DNA from: Polydactylus sextarius
Taxonomy: Eukaryota; Chordata; Actinopteri; Polynemidae
Reading direction: 5' to 3'
Length of the DNA stretch: 64,000 bases
NCBI GenBank assembly: GCA_016801845.1
Contig: CM028923.1
Coordinates: 17,282,679 to 17,346,678 of the forward strand
A program made the position numbers and the translations under genes. Below the pieces are notes generated by a model that saw only the letters and a program-made list of their open reading frames with translations, had not been told where the DNA came from and did no database searches. The first letter of the stretch is position 1; every line of letters starts with the position of its first letter. Positions 38,542 to 50,900 of the stretch are shown piece by piece.

Positions 38542-39404
38542 CCAACACAACAATGTCACGTCTGGGATTGAACTGCTAAAAAGATTAGGTCAAAGTTTAT
38601 ATCTCATTATTCACTATGGCAACATTCAGCCTTCAAAGATTTAACACATTTTTACAAAATGTACAATTACAGCATAGGCATCGCTACCATTTTATCAGTG
38701 CACAGTTCTGTGGTGACCTGCATATCTGCATAAAAACAATGAAAAATAGGTGTTTAACAACCTGTTAAAATATAACAGAATGCAGGAAATGGCATCTACT
38801 AAATTAAACACATTTGTTTTGCTTCTGATGCCGCTGAATTACAGATAGAAATAAGTAAATGGGTCTCTGACACTCTCTGATTTTATTCACCTTAAATATT
38901 GTTAATGTAATTAATTATACAGTTTTTACTTTTTAGTCAGTAGTTAGTTGTTTATATTTGCAGACACTTTGTGAAGTACTGTATCTTTATTTCATTCTAT
39001 GAAAGAGCACTGAATGTAAGTTCTAAGATTAATCTCTGAATTTTAGGAAGGTGACAGAGAATCAAAAAGCGTTGTTATCTGGTCTTTGTTGAATAACGGT
39101 TCCACCCACATTCAGGAACATGTGAAAAGTGCTAGAAATTCTGAACATCTCCTTTTCATAGAAATTCCTCTTTTAGAAATGTCCCTAGAAAATGGCTCAA
39201 TTTCAAAAACGGTTGTTTGTGACGTAAACTGTATCTCACTGCCCCATTCATACATTCATTTGAATGACAGTGAAGGAGCCAAACAGTGTCAAGTGCTTGC
39301 ATTTCATAATGATGTTGCCAGTTGAGCCTGAAAAGATGCCAGATAAGTGAAAAACCACACGTTTCAAACCCCCACCCTAAAATATCTTTCTGAGAGAGGT
39401 TTTT

Positions 39405-39700
39405 AGAATAGAATAGAATATATTTTATTTGTCCCGAAAGAAGAAATTTATCTTGTTTGACAGCATAAAAACCATGAGAATAGATTAACAGAAAAATAAA
39501 AAAGTTAACAGAAAATAAAATAAATAAAATAAATAGTTTGTAGTCCAGAGATGAGGAGGAAGGCTTGTGGGTCGATGTTAACAGCTGGGACATGACAGAG
39601 TTCACAGGTAGCTGTAGCGTCGTCCAACAGCGAGTTATCTTGATGACTTCTGAGAACTCCTCTGGATATAGTATGACCAAACGCTAACAGCAAACAGCTC
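39405..39700. mobile_element. Non-LTR retrotransposon 3'-end-like remnant
   Basis: A GAATAGAATAGAATA run is followed by TTTTATTTGTCC and then a long segment in the style of fish LINE 3' ends. A 174-codon reverse-strand frame crosses it but does not look like a conserved gene. The family is unassigned. Confidence 0.5.
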
Positions 39701-39806
39701 AATGTCCTGTGAGCAGCATTGCTCAGTAAAACTGATGTGCCCTGTGTTACACCGTCTCTCCTTAAAAAACATCACAATCTCATTAGCCTCCCTGTCCACT
39801 GACAGG

Positions 39807-39915
39807 TCTCAGTGAGACACATGATGCTGCTCTCCCAGTAGCTACTCCCTCTGTAGGCTGGTCAGCATCGCAAGTTCTTCATCTTATGGGAAGAGATGTA
39901 CATTCTCCATAGCTA
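39807..39915 (+). repeat. Dispersed repeat, copy B (about 110 bp)
   Basis: Partner of the copy at 17160-17270, same orientation. It starts TCTCAGTGAGACACATGATG and ends near CTCCATAGCTAT. Confidence 0.75.
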
Positions 39916-41264
39916 TAGACAGTGTTGATGGTTTGTACCATCTTTTCTCCTCATGGCGCTTTACTCCTGCTCTGCATCCCCTTCTCCTCCACCTTATCTC
40001 CACTGGGATCTGGGGTCTTTTGTCAGGTCATATCTCTGAGCAGCACAGTGTCATCCACTGACCACTGGTGTAACAATATGCTAACGGCTCTCAAACAAAA
40101 AACAAAACAGGCGAAAAAAACATAATAAAAGAAAAGGGGGAAAACAAAACATGAAAAATGCCTTCCTGAAGGAAGGCTAGAAAACGGAAGAACGTTTTAA
40201 CTAATATGTTGAAAAGTTTAGTAAAAACAGGAAAAAGGTAAGAAAAATAAGACACTGCTGTCAAACTGGCTGCCATTCATGCAGCACCATGGCAACAACC
40301 ATGTGTAATGCTTCTTAGGTATTACACATCCAACCACCTTTTTATTGTTTATATGTCACATTGCAGAACAGGATCAGGATCAAAACCCTGTTCAACCATT
40401 CTCTGTCACCTTTAAGAAAACTCTCAAATGTTGCTTTAAATTTCTCTGAATACCAACTGAATTCTGAACTTTTATATAAAACTCATAATTAACACTTGGG
40501 CACCTGAAATTTTATTTTAACTTTAACTTTTAATTAATCAATTTTGAATTTATATTAATTAAATGTATATATAAGACAAACAACAGACAAACAAAACTTG
40601 TTGTTTGTTAGAAATAAAAATAAACTCATTAAAGAGCAGGAAAAATAAGCTACTGACAGTCTAACTGAAGCAAACTGAAGGAAAATAATGCCCAATTTAT
40701 TTAAATTTCAATAAAGTTAGTAATTTGTTAACTTTCTTTTCTGGCTGAATTCTGACTACTCTTCTTTACCTGAACTAAAAAACTAATAAACATTAACATA
40801 GTTTCATAAAAAATTTGACAAAAATTTATGAAATGTTTGTGAATGTCTTGATTCAGCATTGAACCACAAATTTGTTTCTTAAAATTTCAGTTTATAAAAT
40901 AATAATAATATAACAATATTGTCAATAGTCAGTATAATAGTCAGTAAAGACACAAATCATATAAACACAAATTAGATGCAAAAAAATTCATTAAAAAATG
41001 AAGACTGCATAAGAATGGCTAGATTAAGTCAAGTGCTACTGTGAAATTAGTAACTTTGCAGTCAATAGTTGACAATGGTGGTACTGGGAAAAATTGAGGA
41101 AAAAAATGGGAAAAATTATTTTTTCCTTCTCAAGTGCTTAAATGAAGTCCCCAAAATCTTACCCGGAATTTCCAATTCCCGACAATCCCCAGAATTGTAA
41201 TTATGCTGCGTTACATTTGTACTCAGAAGTTGGAATTCCTCATCAACAGTTTTTAGTTGACCAC

Positions 41265-41490
41265 TGTTGACCACTCAAAGCGCTTCACACTACAGTTTTT
41301 GTCATTCACCCATGCACTTCTAGCTAATCACATTCACAGGCAGTCACACGCCAATGGAAAAGCCATCGGGGGCCACCTGGGTTCAGCATCTTTCCCAAGG
41401 ACAATTTGACATTGGATTGGAGGAGACAGGAATAGATCCACCAAACTTCCAACTAGTAGACGATCTGCTCCATCTCCTGAGTTACAGCAC
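41265..41490. repeat. Teleost interspersed repeat with CACTCAAAGC core, copy 2
   Basis: The sequence includes GACCACTCAAAGCGCTTCAC, GGGTTCAGCATCTT and CCCAAGGAC, in the same order as the copy at 27400-27655. A fragment reading ATATAAATGAAGTGCATTTACC near 41816 may be the end of another copy in reverse. Confidence 0.65.
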
Positions 41491-42249
41491 ACAAATACTT
41501 AGTCTATTAACATGTTCGTCTCTCACTTCTGTTTATCTTTCAGAATAGAGTTTAAAATGTCAAAACCATCACATAGGTAAACTAACCACTAGCTGGCTAC
41601 CATGTTACCTATAGTAGTAGCACAACAAGAATATGAACAATAGTTCATACTGTTGTTAGCTTCCGCCTCTAAAAACATCTGTCGGTGAGCAAAGGTATGA
41701 AGTTTGAAGACTGATAAGTAAAAAGCTGCTAATGTTATACATATATATATGTACATATAGACATTATATTATTAGGAAAAAGCACAGTGGTGAATGTGAC
41801 CTAGGGTGTAGGCACTATATAAATGAAGTGCATTTACCATTTAAGGTGGTGTGGTCAGGGTTAAGCAACTACACTTAGTTGCTTCTACTTTTCTAAGCTA
41901 ACATCTTGTACAGTTCACTGGAGACCCGACTGATGAGGATATTTATGAAAATGTTTGAATTTATGAAAATGGCTCTCCTTTTAAAAACCAGGTTCCGTAG
42001 CTGATCCAACTCCAACCGATAGACAAAATGAACAATTAAATGTCCAACTTTTTTTGTTTGTTTGTTTTTTTTTTTTTTTGTGCTCCAGCAGCTGACACAA
42101 ACACACTGATGACTAATTCAGGTGGAGGAGGTACAGCAGCAGAAACACCAACCTAATGAGGCGTTGGAGACAAACGGCTCAGCTGCAGGGAGGAAGGTAA
42201 AGTTGCAGGACAGAAACAAAACACAAAAAGAAACGGGCAGAGCAGCAGG

Positions 42250-43191
42250 ATGGAGACAGATTCTCTACATGTGAGTATTTGACCTTTAGACCAAGAAGCA
42301 GCTATTTCTCAGATGTACAGGAAATTGACTACATTGATGCGGCCAATGTAAAAAAAAATGTGTCATTTGGTGATTTGAATTACAGAATCAACAAATATCT
42401 GATCTCAAAAATCATTGGAACTTTAAACTTTCAATTCAATTTTGTTAACTGGAACAAAAGAAACATTTTTCTTTAGCTTGAGAAACTTTTCAATAACATT
42501 TTAAATACATTTTGATCAATATATTCTGTAGGCTTCTTATCATTTTAGCAGGATTAACAACACATGTTATTGGTTGACTAGATTAGTTAAAAAACCACCT
42601 CCTTTGAATAAGTGTGTTCAACCTAACTCATCATCCTGAAAGCTGAGGTTGCTCATCTGCTCGTGGGTTCATTATTCCTCTGTCACCTTCACTCAGAGGA
42701 AGAACAATCATCATGTGACGACAAATATGCTGCAACTCCCTTGTTTTCAGTCTACACTAAAACCTGTAAAAAATTATTGTTTTATTATCATAGAATGAAT
42801 TATTATGACACTCACATATGTTTCCTGGAAAAATTACTTCAAAATTTACACAAAATTATTCCCTGGGTTTGGCAGTCTGCGTTATAAAGACAAATGGAAA
42901 AGATTGCTGTGACCCCAAAAATAATAATCACGTCTGTTGTTATTGATGCAGGCGTGTGTGTGATGGGGATCTGACAATATTTGACTTAGACGGTGGAGCT
43001 TTATATTGCTAGTCCTGTTTTGTATATTTTAGCAAATGAGAAAACACACAGCAGCTGTTTTTTTTTTTTTTTTTTTGTTAATTTGATGAACCTCTGAGTA
43101 TCTGTGATGTAAATTGTTAATCCAAACTCAACAAAAAGCAGGTGTAATGTTGCTGAGCCGTCACAGGTAACTAATCTCTATTCAGATGTCT

Positions 43192-43227
<36 letters not shown>

Positions 43228-43378
43228 TGTCGCCTGTCAGCCATGGACACTGACTGACAGACAGATGTTTCCTGTCACCAGGGTAACTGTCGTAGAGGGA
43301 AACTGTCTCTCTCCACCTCTTCCCGGCTTCTGTCTATCGACTGAGGATATGTAATTAACTGAAACTCTAAACTCTGCC

Positions 43379-43434
<56 letters not shown>

Positions 43435-44381
43435 TGTGCGTGTTTGTTTGTTTGTTTGTGCGTTTTTTGTGTGTGTTGTCGTTGCAGTGCAGGTTGGGAG
43501 CTCGACATCTCTCTCAGATTAAAGAGGAGTCAGACAGCAGAGAGCACAGGTAACTGGACTGTGCTGCCTTCATGGGTCAGGTTAAGTTAACATACTCTTT
43601 TTATTTGTTTATCTGTTTATTTACCTATGGTTTTTATCTAAACATGACATAGGATGTAACGAAATTCAAGACAAAGCAGCATATTTGTAATGCTGTTTGC
43701 TCCAGTGGTCACTTGTGGTATAGCAATATATATATATTCTCATTTTTATTTGATTAAGCAAATGAGAATATTTTTGTAATTAGACATAGATGGACCAACG
43801 GCTAGATCCCAAAATGTACTTGTCTGGTGGTAAATAAATAAATAAAGACGTGGAAAGCAATGTTTTTCTTCTGCTCTAGTTAGCATGCTAAATGCTAATT
43901 AAAAGAGATAGGTTGGACATCTAAAACTCTGTGTGAAAGAATTGGGAAGCCAATAACAAGTAAACCAAGTATTCACCTCCATGCACACTGCACACAGTGT
44001 TATAAGAACTCAGAAAACTGAGAACTCTGGGAACTAAGTTTGGACACATGACCAAGTTTAGCATGAAATGGCTGTCATCACACCGGAGGTGGAAATAACA
44101 CCCAGTTAAATCTCATTTTGCTTCTGCTGAAATTAGCATGCTAACCTACAACCCATGTCGGCCATCAGCACCATTCAGTGGCAAAAAATCTGACATGTAG
44201 CATGTTTAAGGTGGCTTTACATGGTCAGGAATATTCAATATTTTGTGGATATAAATGTAATAAAATGTCAAAATAAATATTTAAAGATAAAGTTAGCTAA
44301 ATAAAAACACTGGAAACATTGTTCTTGTCTGCAGAGGAACCTGAAACTGTATCTGGATAGATCAATCTGATAAGGGTACAA

Positions 44382-44432
<51 letters not shown>

Positions 44433-44532
44433 TGTGTTTGTGTGTGTACACTCCACTGAAGCTCAACCTTGGCAGAGGGATATGTTACTGTGATCAGACC
44501 CGACTGTAAACAAATCTGAATGGAAACTGGTC

Positions 44533-44568
<36 letters not shown>

Positions 44569-47168
44569 TGTGTCTGTCTGTCACTCACTGCTAAGAGATG
44601 CTGCTCGACAAAATTACAACATGATGAAGTGAAATATGAACTCATCACTCTCTCTGTCTCTGTGTGCATCCATCAGTTCTTGTTTCCTGCCTCCGATTGG
44701 TCGGTGTCAGACAGGCGGGGCAGGTAAAGCAGGCGTGGATGAGGGGGACAGGCAGGAAGTGAGACGTCCACCTGACATGGCGTCGCTGGCTCTCTACGAG
44801 CAGCAGAGGAAGGTCGAGGACAATAGGAGTCTACTGGAGGAGGTGGGATTTTAAAAAAAAAACAAAAAAAACACACAATTACAGCAAATTTGATTGTTTA
44901 TACATGAAGCGTGGGGAGAAACTGCACGCCACAACAAAACATTCCTCATTGTTAAGTGATTAAATGACAAAATAACTGGAGCAGAAATGACTAGTCAGTC
45001 AATTGGTTGGTTGATTGACAGAACAATAATCTGGGAGCTAATAAATGAAAGTCATAAATAATGTGTACCAGCCTGTATAAACTCTTCTCTAAGCCTCTTT
45101 GCTGCTTTTCTCAGTTTTCAATTATTGTAACTTTGATTTATTTGGGTTTTGAACAGTTGGTTATATAATTAGTAACTTAACATCTTTCTTAAGTCTGAAT
45201 AAATAGTATAGTATATAAAATATACTTTATTTATCATTTTGTTTTTTGTTTTTTTATTTAAAGCTGTTATTAAAATCTAAATTATTTGGAATTCAAATTT
45301 GAAATACATAAAGATACATGAAGTGTTTAACATCTATTTCAACTAAGTATTTTGATATAATTTAAGTTATTATATTTGATATGAAATCTGCAAAGTTAGT
45401 GCATGAATATGAAGAGGAACTTTGTGCTCCCTGGTGGCAGATAATGGAATTAAATCAGAGCTGTCACATTTGAACCAATATTGTACTGTTAAAAATCTTT
45501 GAGTAACGTCAGATACCACAAAAAGTGTTAAGTTAGCCGAGATATTGCGATAGCAATGAGTCTGGCAGCTTAGCAACTTAGCAGCTAATAAACTAAGTGA
45601 TCGGGGCAGATTTCTAACGTCAAAGTAAACAGTGTTTTTGTGTCATTAAAGAGGCTGAACATCTCTTCCTAATCCCCATCCAACACAACCAGGAGCCTCA
45701 CCAACGTAACACTATGTCCGTTTAACTCAGTAGTGGTAAAGGAACGCTAAAAACAGCTTTTTGGTGCATTACCGCCACCATCTGGACTGGTGTGAATTAG
45801 AATTAGTTGGTGGATTTAATAATATTTAAGATAAAAGAGAGATTATTAATTCAATAAATGTGCCCTTAACTTAAATAAACTATAATCTGTTGATTAACCC
45901 TATATTATCCAGATAGTTGTACAGATATTTCAAGCAGATCTCACTTGTTTCTAGTTTAAGCATGTTCTGTATTCTGATTCCTACCTGTCTTCTATGTAAC
46001 TGGGTGACTAGTGTTTTCCTGCTTTGATGGTATTTTGGACAGTGCATAATAACATGCTCTACCGCTTCTTGACTTTCACTGAATTCACAGGTTCCGTCAA
46101 TATGTTTTTTGATCTTAAACAGTGATCCATTTAATGCTGTGCGCCCAAATCATAATTCTTGAGAACACATCCTCCTTTTTGTTTCGGTTTGTGTTCCTTC
46201 CCCTGCCAACATTACTCTGTATACTGTTAAAGTGTCATCCTGTGCTCGCCACATCCCATAGGTTTTGTCATTTGTTTTTGTCATACTCCAAGTTTGTTTC
46301 CTCTGACTCCTATATGAGCTGGAACCCATATGAATGTCATGGTGACTCCTGATTTAATGATGTTATTTGTCATCTGGTTTAATCAGGTTGTCACATACCT
46401 CTGTTGATATCTGACACGTGAAAGTCCAAAACATATCCTGTCTGCATTTTCTGACCTGTAACATCATCATTTTTTCGTGTCAGGTCAGAACTGAAAGTTT
46501 CTCGTTGCTGTATGTGTTTTAGCTTGGTCGTATCGAGGCAGAGCTCCGTCAGACTTTACGACTCGAAGAGGAGCGACAGCGTGAAGCTGAATTCCTCCGT
46601 CAACAGGAAAACAAGCTGCTGTGGAAAAACCTGTGTAACCTGAGTCTTAGTCAACGAGTCGCCAAGTATTAACACACTCACTGACATCATTCATTCATTT
46701 TTCTGTTTCCTATGGTGGCCTGATACCTACAAACCTCAAACTCTGTATCTAACTTTTAAACAACACGCATCACTGTCACTTTGTCCAGTTAGATTAAAAA
46801 ACAACAAATATCAGAGTGTAGTGGACTGAGCTGGCCGGCCAAATATGAGAAGTTTTTATTTTCCTGAAATTAAGAAATTATGAAAACTACTCAATAAGAA
46901 GAAGAATATACAAGATATGCAGTTGTGTTCTTGGCCAATGAAACTTAATAATATATGAAATATGAAAATCTCTTGGTCTCTGACTAAAACAAAGTCATGT
47001 AAATGTGCTAGAAATAAAATGCTAACAACAGATGTGATGCCTGCGATTGTCTTCCACAGACCCTGGGTCAGCAGCTACTTCAGGATGTTTCCCATGCACA
47101 TCTACTGTCTGCCAGTCCAGGCCACCAATCACAGACACCGGAGGCGGGGCATGAGGGCGAGGAGATGA
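42250..47168 (+). CDS. Unrecognised small coiled-coil protein, 166 residues, five exons
   Basis: I do not recognise this family. Five exons join in frame with good splice sites: 42250-42270, 43488-43549, 44677-44842, 46523-46665, 47060-47168, giving 166 residues plus stop. The ATG sits in a favourable AGGATGG context. Residues about 66-118 are charged and heptad-like (QQRKVEDN, LGRIEAELRQTLRLEEERQR), a likely coiled coil. Then comes an aromatic segment (KPWVSSYFRMFPMHIYCLP, about 131-149) and a very basic end (HRHRRRGMRARR). No signal peptide or clear membrane helix is seen. Met62 (44777) is an alternative start giving 105 residues. It occupies the place where I recall RAB3IP and LRRC10 in human, but it resembles neither. 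Exon agreement in phase is the main evidence that it is real. Confidence 0.7.
43384..43428 (+). repeat. (TG)n tract upstream of exon 2 of the unrecognised gene
   Basis: A TG run followed by impure GT/TTTG sequence and then GTTGCAG, the acceptor of the exon at 43488. Confidence 0.9.
44386..44449. repeat. (TG)n microsatellite in intron 2 of the unrecognised gene
   Basis: A long TG run with a few TTTG interruptions. A second run is at about 44537-44565 in the same intron. Confidence 0.93.
45850..46440 (-). mobile_element. Non-LTR retrotransposon C-terminal remnant with RNase H-like sequence
   Basis: On the - strand, reading from the high coordinate down, the sequence gives VTMTFIWVPAHIGVRGNK (about 46293-46345), then FGRTALNGSLFKIKKHIDG, then CEFSESQEAVEHVIMHCPKY (about 46031-46090). 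This order, a WVPAHxGxxGN RNase H motif followed by a Cys/His-containing HV..CP motif, is that of the end of the polyprotein of fish LINEs. Stops and frameshifts, and a lost cysteine in the Cys/His motif, show it is dead. It lies in intron 3 of the unrecognised coiled-coil gene, opposite to its direction. Confidence 0.8.
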
Positions 47169-47207
47169 CAGAGAGATAGAATAGGAACACTGCTGAACCA
47201 GAGACAC

Positions 47208-47213
47208 AATAAA
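47208..47213 (+). terminator. Poly(A) signal of the unrecognised coiled-coil gene
   Basis: AATAAA 40 bases after the stop. A second hexamer stands at 47597-47602. Between this gene and cct2 (47214-47819) nothing else was recognised apart from a short CA run at about 47391-47406. Confidence 0.6.
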
Positions 47214-47819
47214 ACTGGATCCTGTGGTTTTACGATGGTCCAGCGTTGCTGCTGCTTCCAAACAGCCAGTTTGGGGCTAAGACCTTATTTTATGTAGTGA
47301 TGGTTGAAGATTAACAGGAGAGCGCCCCCTTTGGATTTATTGTGAACTACAGGTGTCATTTAAAGTCTTGTGGTAAAAACGTTTAAGTACACACACACAC
47401 ACACACATTATTTGTTGTGCAGTTGTAAATGTTCAAAAGATATATTATATATTATGATTTTGCCTGTCAACATTAAAATGCTGCAAGTTGCTTATCTAAA
47501 TTATAAATTACATTTTCTTGTTTAGTGTTTAAGTGATCAGTTCCTGTTACCAAATTGTTGTTGACGATGTTGTTATTGTCGTTATTGGGAATTTCAAATA
47601 AAGGTCTGTTATGTAACAATCAAACAATTTATGTTTTAAAGTTACATTTTTATTAGAGAAAAAAACTTTTTCTTTATTAAAGCGGTGCACATTTACAAAT
47701 AATCGGTTAATCCTAGGCTCTTGTGATAAACACAGTTAACTGAATAATGTCGCTTTATTTTGGTTTATTTATTGCTGAGTCTAAAAACTAAATCTTGGCT
47801 TTTCAACGCTACGCATCTA

Positions 47820-47936
47820 ACTTGACCAGCGTATTTTCCGTGATCGGCTTTGAACGCTACCTTACGTACTGACGTAACTCCCCCCGTCCAACCCTTCTCT
47901 GTGTGTGCACGGCTACAGCCCTGACTCGCAGACATC
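47820..47936 (+). promoter_or_regulatory. Probable cct2 core promoter and 5' leader
   Basis: This is the region just before the cct2 ATG, richer in C+G and CpG than its surroundings. It has a CRE/ATF-like TGACGTAA at 47870-47877 and a pyrimidine-rich CCCTTCTCTGTG stretch. No TATA box is seen, as expected for a housekeeping gene. The transcription start is not defined. Confidence 0.45.
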
Positions 47937-50900
47937 ATGGTGAGTTTTAACTTTTATTTACTCTTTTCAGAGACGGCGGGACTAGTTATATTTCGGCGTT
48001 TCACACATTTAAATAACACAGCACGTAAAGATTGTGTTGAACATCAAGTGCTAGCTGTTCCGGAAGTTTGTAGCCTCCTGTTAGCTCTCAGCTAACGGTG
48101 CTTGCCGGCGAGGAAGCACATGGGCGTTAAAAATGCGCTAGCGGCTAGGCTAAGCTACCGCAGCTGTTTTAAGCTTTACTCTTAGAAACGTTGCCGCTAA
48201 AAGTCCCCATGTGGATGTAGATATCGAAGATGTTCAATTTTAAACGTCAGTTGCACAATTTGAACCCCCTTCTTTTCATTCATCTTGGCCATAGCTAGCT
48301 TGGTAGCATGCTAGAATAGCTTGTCATCGGGGCTTTGTGACTGTCAGTGACGGAATAAATCAGCGACTATAGGTGTTTATTACTCTAAATACTGCGACTG
48401 AAATTAACTAACAATAAACTGGTGTGGCAATGTACAACATCCAATTTTCAATCTGACTATATGTCGATATTTATGTTAAGTTTGATATAATTCGTGGATG
48501 ATTGAGTTAGAATTGAAGCTTCTAGTGGTTTCCAGGATGACAGGGGCGGGGATCGACCGTCGCCGCGTTCAAAGACGCTCGGACGAAATAGTTTTGTTCA
48601 TGCTGAAACTGCGTATCACTGTCTACAAGCTCTTCAACGTATTTTTTGTTATTTTCTATCACTATGCTTTTTTTTCCACTTTAATAAGATATAGTCTATT
48701 GTATGGAAATGAAGAAGATATGTAGGAAATCAAAAGCTTAAACAATGAGCTGAAGGCTGTACTTCAGCCCTCAGCGTTTTGTTCAGTACCCTTCAGTGTA
48801 AAATTTTATGAAAAGAAATTGAACTTGTAACAAAAAGAGAGAACAAAGAGAAGTAAAATATTTACATGAATCAGTTCTTTGTTTTCAGAAGTCCAGCAGT
48901 TGATAGATGGAGCTGGAAACAAATTATTTAATCCTTAAAATATTAGTAGCAGAACAGGTTTTTCTCTGGCACATCATTTTTTTCTCAAAACTGATATAAA
49001 TATGTTGATTTATTTGCTATGTCTGTAGGCGTCTCTATCGATGGCACCCGTCAATATCTTCAGACACGGAGCTGATGAAGAGAAAGCAGAGACTGCACGA
49101 CTGGTGGGTTTCTTTGTATCTGTAATTCTTTTTACAATTATGTTAGTAACCGAATTTTCAGTCCAAACTCTGATTCTATGTCGTCTGTTCATGTTTTCTC
49201 TGCAGTCGTCTTTTGTTGGTGCCATCGCTATTGGAGATCTGGTAAAGAGCACGCTGGGTCCAAAAGGGATGGTGAGTCATTGTTTAAAACCGATAAATGT
49301 TTCTCCTTTTGCAATTAGTTTGCTTTTCTTCAAAGAATCTGTGAAAAAACGTGTTCTCCTCTTCAGGATAAGATCTTGCTGGGTGGAGGAAAAGGTGCAG
49401 CAGTGACGGTGACCAATGATGGAGCGACCATCCTTAAAGCCATCGGTGTTGACAACCCCGCTGCCAAAGTCCTGGTTGGTGAGTGAAGACCCTGGAGGAC
49501 TGGTTACAGTTATAATTCTTCGCTGATCACAGTGATGGGTTTAGTTTTAGTGTTAGATAAGTGTAACGTCATTTGTGATAATCAAAAGTATCAAGTCATC
49601 TCTTCTTTGAAGCTGGAAACAGTACATTTTTGACATTATTATAGCTGACGATAATTCTCAGTAAATTTAACGCTACAAAATATATTGTACTCTCATTAAA
49701 GTGTAGCTGATTGTGTTTTCTTTCACAGACATGTCGAAGGTTCAGGACGATGAGGTCGGAGACGGGACGACGTCCGTCACTGTTCTCGCTGCCGAGCTGC
49801 TGAGGGTAAAAGAACCGCTGCGTCATTAAAATGCTGCGCAGGCATTTCACTGTGAAGTTGAGTTCGCTAGCTCAGAAACGGTTGTCGCTTTTTTGACCAT
49901 CACTGTTCCCATTTCAGGAGGCAGAGCTTCTGATCGCCAAGAAGATTCACCCACAGACCATCATCTCTGGCTGGAGGCAGGCGACTCAGGTGGCGAGGGA
50001 GGCACTGAGGGAGGCGGCGGTTGACCACAGGTGAGACGGACGACAATGGAGGCGACTGCTGTCGAGTTTTTGACTCGTTAAAGTTGAATTGAAGTAACCC
50101 AACATCCTGTGTGGTTTCCGTAGCCAAGATCCAGCCCGTTTCCAGGAAGACCTGCTGAACATCGCCCGGACCACGCTGTCCTCCAAGCTGCTGACGCACC
50201 ACAAAGACCATTTCTCCCAGCTTGCCGTTGACGCCGTGCTGAGGCTGAAAGGCTCCGGGAACCTGGAGGCCATTCACGTCATCAAGAAGCTGGGGGGCAG
50301 TCTCACTGACTCCTACCTGGACGAAGGTGAGGGCCTGGGCTAATGGTGACTAGTGTGATCGCAATTGCTCTTGCGCTCTTGATTGGTTACTGTTGTGAGG
50401 TCACACGTGTCTGTGCTCTGACCAGGTTTCCTGCTCGACAAGAAGATTGGAGTGAACCAACCGAAGAGGCTGGAGAACGCCAACATCCTGATCGCCAACA
50501 CTGGCATGGACACCGACAAGATCAAGGTATACAGACACACACACACGCTTTGTCAGCACATCGCTAACCTGTACTGAGTCTGAGTGTCTGATTCACAGTA
50601 AAGTTCTAAGAGCAGTGATACTGTTGAGGATAGCTTAGAGTCTGAACAAATGAATGTCAGTGCTTGTTGTTGTTGGCAGCTCAGACCTGATGGCAGCTTC
50701 CACGGGTCCACTGGAGGTTTTGATTTTATTCATGTTTGACTGTGTGTGTGTGTGTCTGTGCGTCTCAGATCTTCGGCTCCAGGGTTCGCGTTGATTCGGT
50801 GGCGAAGGTCGCAGAGATTGAACTGGCAGAGAAAGAGAAGATGAAGGAGAAGGTCGATCGGATCCTGAAACACGGGATCAACTGCTTCATCAACAGGTAC

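Larger units (their letters stand above)
38542..42249. other. Intergenic region between myrfl and the unrecognised coiled-coil gene
   Basis: No convincing gene. It is rich in repeat remnants: a retrotransposon-like tail, dispersed repeat copy B and a CACTCAAAGC repeat. From 42115 to the ATG at 42250 the sequence is open in another frame and may be 5' untranslated exon. Confidence 0.55.

Noticed and set aside
39156..39680. 174-codon open frame on the - strand
   Set aside because: It spans retrotransposon-like sequence and low-complexity A/T; no conserved domain, so treated as repeat remnant.
42250..47168. Identity of the small coiled-coil gene as RAB3IP or LRRC10
   Set aside because: These are the genes I recall in the human interval, but the product has no Sec2-type coiled coil or LRRs and is far too short for RAB3IP.
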